64,000 nucleotides of DNA, taken from assembly GCA_947259495.1 (NCBI GenBank), contig CAMYLV010000003.1, forward strand, positions 88,626-152,625. The letters are read 5' to 3'. Under the pieces are notes generated by a model. The model saw nothing but the letters and a program-made list of their open reading frames with translations, searched no databases and had not been told where the DNA came from. Positions 9,910-19,254 of this stretch are shown here, in pieces. The translations under genes were made by a program, and so were the position numbers. The stretch is from an uncultured Desulfobacterales bacterium. Lineage in GTDB: Bacteria > Desulfobacterota > Desulfobacteria > Desulfobacterales > JAHEIW01. Positions within the stretch are counted from its first letter, which is position 1, and each line of letters starts with the position of its first letter.

Positions 9910-9950
9910 GCCCTTTGGGCGTCGCACAAAGGGCTTTTTCTCTTTTTTTG
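9910..9950 (+). terminator. Intrinsic terminator in the pyrG leader
   Basis: GCCCTTTG-9 nt-CAAAGGGC (perfect 8-bp stem), followed by TTTTTCTCTTTTTTT. It lies 235 bp after the previous stop codon and about 75 bp before pyrG. It may end the eno transcript late, or be a leader attenuator for pyrG if pyrG transcription starts upstream. The rest of 9676-10023 holds no gene. Confidence 0.8.
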
Positions 9951-10014
9951 CCGGGGGCTGTATTCCTTGAATGTGGCGGGGATTGTATCTGTTTTGACCC
10001 ATGAAACCGAATGA

Positions 10015-11676
<1,662 letters not shown>

Positions 11677-11701
11677 GACCTTATGGTCGACGCTTCTGCA
11701 C

Positions 11702-11806
11702 TTATACTGTTTTCCATAATAATGTTCCGGAATACGGAAGTGCGGCATAAGGGGTTGTCAAAAAACGTTTGAATACCGCAACGTTTTTTGACAACCCCTA
11801 TAAGTA
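11702..11806 (+). repeat. Family A dispersed repeat, complete reference copy
   Basis: A 105-bp unit. The left half holds a small palindrome (TTCCATA...TTCCGGAA...TACGGAA). The right half is a perfect 19-bp stem, GGGGTTGTCAAAAAACGTT against its exact complement, around a 10-nt loop TGAATACCGC. It follows pyrG and ends before a small CCCGC-AAA-GCGGG hairpin at about 11830-11846. Other copies: 1671, 6361 and 18875 (inverted). Confidence 0.9.
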
Positions 11807-11876
11807 CTAGCCGGACATGTCATTTGCGGATCCCGCAAAGCGGGATTTCACATCTATTCATAATCAAATCTGATAT

Positions 11877-12473
11877 CTATTTTTTAATTTGGGTAACCTT
11901 GCGATGGGTAAAGGCCTCCATGGTCTGCTGGGCGCAGTCCGGGCAATAGCTGGAAGTGATATCAAGGTTGGCCTTATCATGGATAAATTGTTCAACCGCA
12001 ACCCATTGCCCCTTGCCGGGCTCAGTCTGGCGGTCGTCTCTGATTTTTTTACACACGCAGCACATCGGCAACAGTTTTTGATAAAGCTGCAATTTTTGTC
12101 GAAGCGCTGCTTTTTCCTGACATTGATTGATGCGGTGAAGCATCTCTGCCGATTCACAGGGTTTCAGCAAATAATCATCGGCTTCGTGTCGCAGGGCGTC
12201 GATAGCGGATTTCATATTGCCGTAGCCGGTCAGGATGATGACCATCGTGTCCGGGTTGAGCGCTTTGGCTTTTTTTAAGACCTGGATTCCGTCCACATTT
12301 TCCATGACCAAATCCGTAATAACCAGATCAAAATTCTTTTCGGCCAGCAATTCCAGCGCGCGGTCACCGCTGTTGGCTTCAGTTAAACCAAAGCCCTGGC
12401 TTTCAAGGTCTGCTCCGATGCCCTCCAGAATAAACGGGTCATCATCTACCAATAAAATACTGTATTCTTTCAT
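11877..12473 (-). CDS. Response regulator with Cys-rich C-terminal module
   Basis: 198 residues. The receiver domain (1-120) has the acidic pocket D10-D12, phospho-acceptor D54 (VITDLVME), the Thr/Lys switch residues in LTGYG and LLKPCES. The tail (about 135-190) has the CCVCKKIRDD...W..VEQFI...YCPDC pattern, a cysteine module common at the ends of signalling proteins in sulfate reducers; it probably binds metal, with unknown function. There is no DNA-binding domain. It lies 120 bp downstream of the sigma-54 activator gene on the same strand, but no histidine kinase is adjacent. Confidence 0.85.
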   Translation of the reverse strand: MKEYSILLVDDDPFILEGIGADLESQGFGLTEANSGDRALELLAEKNFDLVITDLVMENVDGIQVLKKAKALNPDTMVIILTGYGNMKSAIDALRHEADDYLLKPCESAEMLHRINQCQEKAALRQKLQLYQKLLPMCCVCKKIRDDRQTEPGKGQWVAVEQFIHDKANLDITSSYCPDCAQQTMEAFTHRKVTQIKK

Positions 12474-12593
12474 TTGGTCCTGCCTTTAGTCGGCGGCGGG
12501 GGCGTTGTTTGATGCAGGGTAGGATTAAGTCTCAGCGATTTCAAAATCAGATATTCCATAGCATAACACGATTTTCGTGATTCCAAAACATTT

Positions 12594-14102
12594 TCATTTT
12601 TCCAGCAGGTCATAACGGCTGATGAGGCGAGACAGGTAAGTTCTTTGGATATCCATGGTTTTGGCCGCTACGCTTCTATTTCCGCCGGTGTGCCGTAGAT
12701 TCAGCGCGATGAATTCTTTTTTGAACATGTCGGTGGCTTCTTTTAACGTCAATCCGACTTTCATGCCCGGGTAGCTGGGTTTGGCGGCAAATTGGGGAAG
12801 ATCTTCAGGCATCACAGCCCCACCGTTTCCCATGACAACCGCCCTTTCAATGGCGTTTTTCATCTCCCGTACATTTCCGGGCCAGTCATATTGAATCATG
12901 GCATTCATTGCCTTTTTGGAGATGGTCATATTCGACACACCGCGGTCGCGCTTGAAAATGTCTAAAAAATAATCGGCCAATAAGGGGATGTCTCCCTTGC
13001 GCTCCCTTATGGGTGGCATATGGATCTGGACAACATTGAGCCGGTAGTAAAGGTCTTCGCGGAACCGGCCCTCTGCAACTTCTTCGGCAATATTGCGATT
13101 CGTCGCTGCAATGACCCGAACATCGACCGGGATTGATTTATTCCCGCCGACCCGATAAAATACGCCTTCCTGCAAGATGCGAAGCAGTTTGGATTGCATG
13201 CCGGGGCTCATTTCGCCGATTTCATCTAGAAAAATGGTCCCTTTGTCAGCGAGCTCGAATTTTCCGATTTTGCGACCGGTGGCTCCGGTATAGGCGCCTT
13301 TTTCATGGCCGAATAGCTCGTCTTCAAGCAAAGTCTCCGGCAGGGCCGCACAATTGAGCACGATCATGGATTCATCTTTGCGGGCCCCCGCGCGGTGAAT
13401 CAGCCGGGCGAGCAATTCTTTGCCGGTACCGCTTTCCCCCAGGATTAAGGTACTGGCCTTGGAATTTGCGACTTTGACGGCATCGGAGATAACTTTTCTA
13501 AGGGCCGGACTTTCTCCAATAAGTTCGTATTTAAGATCCAGCTCTTCTTTGAGATCTCTGATTTCTTTCTTGTCGTGTTCGATTTTTCGCGCGTTGCCGA
13601 TCCCCACCGCAGCGAGTTCGGCAAAAACCGATAATCTCTTTAAATCTTCACCTGTGATTGCACTGCCGTCGGCCTTGTCGATAATTTCAACAACGCCGAT
13701 GATTTCACCCCGAAGTTTCATCGGAACGCAGGCAATAGAGCGCGTTTCAAATCCAATGCTCTCGCTGATTTCTTTATACCAGCGCGGATCCTCGGATACA
13801 TTGGGGATCAGCAGCGGTTCGCCCGTCTGGGCCACATATCCCGCGATGCCCTGTCCCATTTCAATTTCAAACTGTTTGACATCATCTTTTTTTTCTCCGG
13901 TGGCGACCTTGAAGTACAATCGCTGCGTTTTTGGATCCAACAATAACAAGGAACTGGCTTTGGCGTCCATCATGCGCGTGGCGGTTTCAATGATCAGCTC
14001 CAGTAGCTGATCCAGATCCTGAACCGATGACACCCAGGTGGAGATTTCTTTCAAACGATCAATGGAAATACCCGCATCCTTTGCTTTTTTATCCATTTTC
14101 AT
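12594..14102 (-). CDS. GAF - AAA+ - Fis sigma-54-dependent activator
   Basis: 502 residues. An N-terminal GAF domain (about 20-180) senses an unknown small signal. The AAA+ domain (about 195-425) has Walker A GESGTGKE, the sigma-54 contact loop as GAYTGA (usual GAFTGA with the accepted Phe-to-Tyr change), Walker B GTIFLDEIGEM and arginine finger region FREDLYYRL. A Fis-type HTH closes the protein (NRSVAAKTMDIQRTYLSRLI). It should activate sigma-54 promoters when the GAF domain is occupied. No target operon is evident here; it may be autoregulated or act on the downstream response regulator gene. Confidence 0.93.
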   Translation of the reverse strand: MKMDKKAKDAGISIDRLKEISTWVSSVQDLDQLLELIIETATRMMDAKASSLLLLDPKTQRLYFKVATGEKKDDVKQFEIEMGQGIAGYVAQTGEPLLIPNVSEDPRWYKEISESIGFETRSIACVPMKLRGEIIGVVEIIDKADGSAITGEDLKRLSVFAELAAVGIGNARKIEHDKKEIRDLKEELDLKYELIGESPALRKVISDAVKVANSKASTLILGESGTGKELLARLIHRAGARKDESMIVLNCAALPETLLEDELFGHEKGAYTGATGRKIGKFELADKGTIFLDEIGEMSPGMQSKLLRILQEGVFYRVGGNKSIPVDVRVIAATNRNIAEEVAEGRFREDLYYRLNVVQIHMPPIRERKGDIPLLADYFLDIFKRDRGVSNMTISKKAMNAMIQYDWPGNVREMKNAIERAVVMGNGGAVMPEDLPQFAAKPSYPGMKVGLTLKEATDMFKKEFIALNLRHTGGNRSVAAKTMDIQRTYLSRLISRYDLLEK

Positions 14103-14333
14103 ACACCTTAAAGCAACCGCAGAATTAATTTGCCTATTTATGCATAAATGCGTTTAGCACATTTGTCGAAACCAACTCGACCGACTAATATTTAAATTTT
14201 ATATATATACCAAATGCTTATACCTTGAATAGGCGTCCAGGCAGTTCGCTCTGAGAAACTTCTCGGCCAGCATATTTTCACTTTTGTATACGAATTATAG
14301 CATAGTTCGGTTTCATGTCAATTTTTATATAGA

Positions 14334-14987
14334 TTATTGTGCACTTTTTTGAATATATCTTGATTTTTGCCGCAAAAAAGTGGTCTGTTCCCAGTGGACC
14401 GAGTATGTCAAAAAATCTTTCATACCGCCGTACCAGGGGTAATTTACCCAAAAAGATACTCCGAAAAAATCGAAATAGGCCGTCTGGGTAACTTTTGTTT
14501 TCTGGCCTGAAGGGCCAGCCGCTTCGAGTTGAATAGATCCATGATGAAATTTTTGGCCGCATTCTGCTGGATTTAAAAGCACAAAATCAAGCCGATACTC
14601 GGCAGGGAAGAGCGTTGTTTGCCAGCGAAATTTGGCTTTGGGCCTGTGGGTATACAGATATTCACTGAAAATATCCTCGGTCACGACAACATTTGTGTGG
14701 TGGCTGATCAATCGGTGGGCCTTAATAAATTTGTTGGTTTTCAACAAATCGTTATCAAAATCTGTCTTAAACTTCCAGAAAGCATTGAGCGGTGCCTCAA
14801 CCACATACACGAGCTCATATCCACTTCCATTGCCGTCTTTATGTTGCGATTGGAGCTTGCGAATGAACGCTTTGCCTTCAACTAGCGCCGCTTTGTCCGG
14901 TTCCTTGGCCGGCAATTCCAGCGTCGAAAGGGGCAATACAACAAAGCATTGGGCCAAAAGAACCCACTTTAGCAGCCGGAGTCGCAT
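14334..14987 (-). CDS. Secreted START/SRPBCC-like protein
   Basis: 217 residues with an N-terminal signal peptide (LLKWVLLAQCFVVLPLSTLELPA). The pattern of the rest (VVEAPLNAFWKFKTDFDNDLLKTNKFIKAHRLI..., TYFDFFGVSFWVNYPWYGGMKDFL) suggests a helix-grip lipid-binding fold of the SRPBCC superfamily, exported to the periplasm. This is a pattern judgement and no ligand can be named. It is a lone gene between the giant GlmS-like gene and the sigma-54 activator gene. Confidence 0.55.
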   Translation of the reverse strand: MRLRLLKWVLLAQCFVVLPLSTLELPAKEPDKAALVEGKAFIRKLQSQHKDGNGSGYELVYVVEAPLNAFWKFKTDFDNDLLKTNKFIKAHRLISHHTNVVVTEDIFSEYLYTHRPKAKFRWQTTLFPAEYRLDFVLLNPAECGQKFHHGSIQLEAAGPSGQKTKVTQTAYFDFFGVSFWVNYPWYGGMKDFLTYSVHWEQTTFLRQKSRYIQKSAQ

Positions 14988-15079
14988 TGATTGGCTCAGA
15001 TTGGTTTAATGGTGGATGTGTCTTGCAGTCTGTTACAGTTGTTTTTTTAATCCAAAATTTCAAGCATAAAATCATGCCA

Positions 15080-18000
15080 CTATGTGCCGACCTGAGATAC
15101 GATGAATTCACTCACCTTTTCTGCGGACCGTCCAAATAATTCCTCAATGGCCATGCTCTCAAGCAATTGATCATCCCAGACAATAGTGTTTTCCTGTACG
15201 ATATTTTGAATGTGTTCGTATTTACCGCCCAGGGCTTTGATTTTAGCGCTCAGCGGAATGTTTTCTCTAAACATAATATGCAGCAAAAGCAGATTTTCAA
15301 TGATGCTCGGTGATGAGGGTGAATGGGAAAGGACCGGTATAACAACGATGCTGCGTTCATCTTTGCGGCCCTTACCGATGTAAACGTTACCCTGTCTGAC
15401 AATGATGCGTTTGGTTCCTTTCAACTGGGCATCGACTTCAACCCGTGAAGGGACATTACTGGCAGCACCTCTCTTGGCGACAACGTTAATGGTCGTCTCT
15501 TTTACCGGTTCGCCCAATAGATTTAAACCTTCAATGCGATAGAGAATGGATCCGGTGATATCGCTTATTATTTCCTGTAAATTTTTCAACACGATAATAT
15601 TGCTGGCCGTCAGTTGAGAAACGCTGAAAGTTTCCGCCGCCAGAGCCTCAAATAAGATTCCTTCCAGGCGCTCACTGATCCGACTGGTTCCAACGGTGAC
15701 GGTTTTGGCCTGGTGTTTGATGGCATCCACCGGGCGTGCCATATAATTGATCGCCTGCCCCAGGTAGTTGAACATCGCATTGAGCATATTGGCGGCGGTG
15801 CCCTTCTGGCTGAAATCAAGTTCAAAGTCGGAAACCGGCAATCGACCGGATAGATATTTGAGCAGTAAAGTTAAATCCGAAGTGACGTCCGACCCGATAG
15901 CCGCCGGGAACTGTTTTTTTGCTTTTTGGACTCTAAACGCTTTATCAAAATGGGCTACTTTTTCCTGAAATGTTTTCTCGAGAATAATTTCATATACCGT
16001 CAAGCCCTCAGCGGCATGTGTCTGGATACTTTTTTGCAGGTCCTCCTGGAATCGATACAAAAACCGTGAGCCGTCATTGATGGATAGCGCGGCATAATAG
16101 CCCCAGATGTGGCCCACTAGCGTATTTAAAATGGGAGCCAGATGCTCTGCAACGGGCGGGACTCGAAAAACATCGGCGGCATACGGATTAAAACGATCTT
16201 CGCCTTCATCGGCAATGACAACAGGGGTTGCTTTGTGCGCTTTGAATATGGCTGTGTCTTTGATAATGTCGCCAATTACCGTGCTTCTTGAACCGGCGGC
16301 GCACACGATGATCAGCGGTTCTGAAGACAGATCAATGTGTTTTTTGTCCTCAACGTAATCCGAGGAAATCGTTTTATAACAAAGTTCACTGAGTTTGATA
16401 CGAATTTCATCGGCGGCAGCTTTGTTCGGTCCGCTGCCAACAGCCGCCCAGTAAGTTTTGGTAACGGCCAGCTTCCGGGCGGAGCGTTTGATGGCCTCTC
16501 GCATTGCAAGCACCTTGCGCATGTGCGACGGTAGTGCCAGTAGTCGCCGGGTCTCCTCGTTTACAAATGCATCATCACGGCAATTTTTTAAGCGGGCGAT
16601 ATACAAGCCCAAAACGGCACCGGCGACGATTTGGGAATAAAAGGCTTTGGTGGAAGCCACCGACATTTCAATATCCCGACCGCTGCTGGTATACATCACC
16701 CCGTTGACCTTAAACGTGATATCCGAATCCCGACGATTGACAATCGCCAGGGTGTATGCTCCGCGTTCTTTGACCATATCAACGGTGCGGTTGGTGTCGG
16801 TGGTAGTGCCGGACTGACTGATGGCCACCACCAGCGTGTCGGTCATAGCATGGGTGCTGTCATTTTCATTTAATTGAAAACCGCTGAATTCCGAAGCTTT
16901 GAGAGCACTGATCTGAATAGCCGGGTTATCCAGATAATAATTCAGGATATTGGCACAGGCCAATGCGGCGACACCGGCGGTGCCCTGACCGATAAAAAAG
17001 ATACGCTTTATCTGATTGGTTGCCAGCGCTTTTTGCAGGGATTGGGGGATGATGGTTTCATCCAATGCAATCGTGTATTGCGAAGGGTGGTCTTCTTTGA
17101 ATTTCCAGCGGTTCTGCAGCGTTTTTTCAACCGATGCTGGCGATTCTGAAATTTCTTTTAAAAAATAGTGTGGAAAATTTTGGCGATCGATATCCCGGGT
17201 GGTTATTTCGGTATACTTTATGTCGCTTTCCTTGAGCATGAATGGGGTGCCATCATAAAACCGGGCGTCGATGCCATCCAGTCCCCCGCTGCTTGTCTGG
17301 TCCAAAATAAAAATTTGCCCCTGGGTGCGCCCCTGCTGGCCGGCTATTGTTTTCTCGCCGTCCAGTTTGAGGTAATAGGGCGTTTCTTCCACGAAGCCGT
17401 AAACCTCAGAGCTGGCCATATAATGCTCATCTGCGATACCGACAAAGATCGCCTGTCCGCTACCCCTTTGCGCCAGAAACAGTTTTCCGGGCGCCAGATC
17501 CGTGTGCATGGAGATGGCATGGGAGCCCTCAAAATCGTTGACGGCCAATCGAAAAGCCTCATCGATCGTCTGGCCCTGCTGGAAATACTGCTGGATTCTA
17601 AGCGGAATAATCTTCGTGTCGGTGGTGATGTCGCTGTGAATTTGCGCGGTGGTGCTTTCTAATTCAGTCTTTAGTTGCTGAAAATTATCGATATCGCCAT
17701 TCAGGCAGGTGTGAATAATGCCGCATTTTGCGGTGGCATTGCCGGTGCTGTGGTTATCGACAGGGTGACAGTTTGCCTCCGTGATGGCGCCCACCGATGC
17801 CCAACGGGTGTGCGCTGAAACCGTGTCAAATGCGGCGGGAATCGTCGCCAGAACCTGAAAAACGGGGTCATTTGCAATTTGCCGGCGCAAATACCGCACG
17901 TTGTCGCCAAGGCTCCCGATTTCAAGTGCGATTTTATAAGTAACTGCAACGGCCACCCGCTTCTTTCCGTCCGCTCGGGTGGTGGGCTGGCAGTTGATTC

Positions 18001-18853
18001 CACCGTTAATCAGCGGGTCCGGATCGCACCGTTTCTTAAATTCATCGAGCTGACCGGCCTGCTCGAGAGCCGTTTGACCTTTTTGAAATTCAGGCCTTTC
18101 AAAAATAAACATGATGGAAATGCCCGCCGAATCTCTGCCCCTGACCTCAAGTCGGTCAATGCTGTTCAGCACTACATTGAGCTTTTTAAACAGGCAAACG
18201 CTTGACGGTGAAGGCGTTTCAGGACTGCGGGCCAAAAGATCTCGAATTTTTTTTGTATTGGCAAGTATATCATTTTCAAGACGCCAGTTGATATCCTTCA
18301 GTTTTTCAATCGCCCGGGCCATCAGATTGACACGCTCGGCGGAAAGATGGCCCATTTGTTCGGCCAGCAGGTCGCTTTCAACGGCCGTTATGGCAGCCAG
18401 ACGCTCTGCCAGCTGCTGAAGTCGGCTCTGGGTCTTTTCGTCTGAATAAACCTCAAAAAATTGAGCGTCGGTTTTTAATGCCTGCACGGCGCTCCACAAC
18501 GCCGCCAATTTTTCGCGGCCGCTCAGATAACAACCCTTCCAACGATCAGCCTGTGCGCAAGAACGATAATCGCTGGTCTCGATCTGGCGGACCAGATCTT
18601 CGAGCGAGCCGAGGTCGATTTTAGTGGGGGCGGACTTTTTGTTTTTAATCGCCACAATTCCGGCAATGCCGCAGCAGAGCATGGTTTGCCGACAAGGGCA
18701 AAACACGATGGACCCATCGGGTACGCGGTCGATATATTTTCCGAAATAAACATTAGCCGCAAGAAGTGCGCGGACCCAAGCGACCTGCAGTTGAAAAAAA
18801 TTATAGATGGATCTTAAAAGCTGCCGATGATGGGTGAAAAAGGGTGTTTTCAT
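15080..18853 (-). CDS. Giant GlmS-like glutaminase - double SIS protein with C-terminal extension
   Basis: 1257 residues from ATG 18853 (an upstream ATG at 18877 adds eight residues but has no ribosome binding site and abuts a repeat). Positions below count from 18877. The Ntn glutaminase motif CGIAGIV starts at Cys69, after a 68-residue N-terminal stretch. An insert at about 80-230 precedes RGRDSAG (246-252) and HTRWAS (356-361). SIS1 (about 624-760) keeps SQSGTT and VASTKAF; SIS2 (about 805-930) follows. Residues 935-1265 form an extension with no match to GlmS. Typical GlmS is about 610 residues. It should transfer glutamine nitrogen to a sugar phosphate, but the substrate may differ from fructose-6-phosphate. 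Confidence 0.75.
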   Translation of the reverse strand: MKTPFFTHHRQLLRSIYNFFQLQVAWVRALLAANVYFGKYIDRVPDGSIVFCPCRQTMLCCGIAGIVAIKNKKSAPTKIDLGSLEDLVRQIETSDYRSCAQADRWKGCYLSGREKLAALWSAVQALKTDAQFFEVYSDEKTQSRLQQLAERLAAITAVESDLLAEQMGHLSAERVNLMARAIEKLKDINWRLENDILANTKKIRDLLARSPETPSPSSVCLFKKLNVVLNSIDRLEVRGRDSAGISIMFIFERPEFQKGQTALEQAGQLDEFKKRCDPDPLINGGINCQPTTRADGKKRVAVAVTYKIALEIGSLGDNVRYLRRQIANDPVFQVLATIPAAFDTVSAHTRWASVGAITEANCHPVDNHSTGNATAKCGIIHTCLNGDIDNFQQLKTELESTTAQIHSDITTDTKIIPLRIQQYFQQGQTIDEAFRLAVNDFEGSHAISMHTDLAPGKLFLAQRGSGQAIFVGIADEHYMASSEVYGFVEETPYYLKLDGEKTIAGQQGRTQGQIFILDQTSSGGLDGIDARFYDGTPFMLKESDIKYTEITTRDIDRQNFPHYFLKEISESPASVEKTLQNRWKFKEDHPSQYTIALDETIIPQSLQKALATNQIKRIFFIGQGTAGVAALACANILNYYLDNPAIQISALKASEFSGFQLNENDSTHAMTDTLVVAISQSGTTTDTNRTVDMVKERGAYTLAIVNRRDSDITFKVNGVMYTSSGRDIEMSVASTKAFYSQIVAGAVLGLYIARLKNCRDDAFVNEETRRLLALPSHMRKVLAMREAIKRSARKLAVTKTYWAAVGSGPNKAAADEIRIKLSELCYKTISSDYVEDKKHIDLSSEPLIIVCAAGSRSTVIGDIIKDTAIFKAHKATPVVIADEGEDRFNPYAADVFRVPPVAEHLAPILNTLVGHIWGYYAALSINDGSRFLYRFQEDLQKSIQTHAAEGLTVYEIILEKTFQEKVAHFDKAFRVQKAKKQFPAAIGSDVTSDLTLLLKYLSGRLPVSDFELDFSQKGTAANMLNAMFNYLGQAINYMARPVDAIKHQAKTVTVGTSRISERLEGILFEALAAETFSVSQLTASNIIVLKNLQEIISDITGSILYRIEGLNLLGEPVKETTINVVAKRGAASNVPSRVEVDAQLKGTKRIIVRQGNVYIGKGRKDERSIVVIPVLSHSPSSPSIIENLLLLHIMFRENIPLSAKIKALGGKYEHIQNIVQENTIVWDDQLLESMAIEELFGRSAEKVSEFIVSQVGT

Positions 18854-18874
18854 TTTTCTTCTTTTCTGGAAAGG

Positions 18875-18980
18875 CATATAGGGATTGTCAAAAAAACGTT
18901 GCGGTATTCAAACGTTTTTTCTAAAACCCCTTATGCCGCACTTCCGTATTCCGAAACATTATTATGGAAAACGGTATAAA
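18875..18980 (-). repeat. Family A dispersed repeat, inverted complete copy
   Basis: Reverse orientation relative to 11702-11806. Read on the minus strand it has TATACCGTTTTCCATAATAA, then GTGCGGCATAAGGGG, then the stem pair around TGAATACCGC. The stem has two changes relative to the reference (TTTTAGAAAAAACGTT on one side), so it is slightly decayed. It lies just upstream of the GlmS-like gene. Confidence 0.85.
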
Positions 18981-19031
18981 AATTGATTAACAATGCAAAC
19001 TCGCCATAACATAATATTATCGCCCATGGCC

Positions 19032-19254
19032 CGCAGAGGGTCAAGGGTTCTGTTCAGGTTCCGGGGTCCAGAGGCTGGGGGTTCCGGGGTTCAGGATTTC
19101 AATTGGTCGGCCTCTGGCTACTCGCTGCTGGCTACTGGTTAAGAACCTATAACCAATGACCGGCAGCCAGCGGCCAGTGGCCAGTGGCCAAGAGCAAACA
19201 GCCGACAACCAGAGGCCACAACTTTTGAACCTCTGAACGCTGAACCTTTGAACC
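19032..19254. repeat. Degenerate-word imperfect hairpin region
   Basis: The left side is built of GGTTC/GGGTTCAGG and CTGGCTACT words, the right side of their complements (CCAGCGGCCAGTGG, GAACCTCTGAACGCTGAACC), so the whole stretch folds as a long imperfect hairpin. Non-coding. Similar regions made of the same or other words lie at 31207, 35790, 43083, 44223, 50056 and 56125. Confidence 0.7.

Noticed and set aside
19032..19254. Possible CRISPR array because of recurring short words
   Set aside because: Words are 5-9 nt, degenerate and not separated by unique spacers; no cas genes are present.
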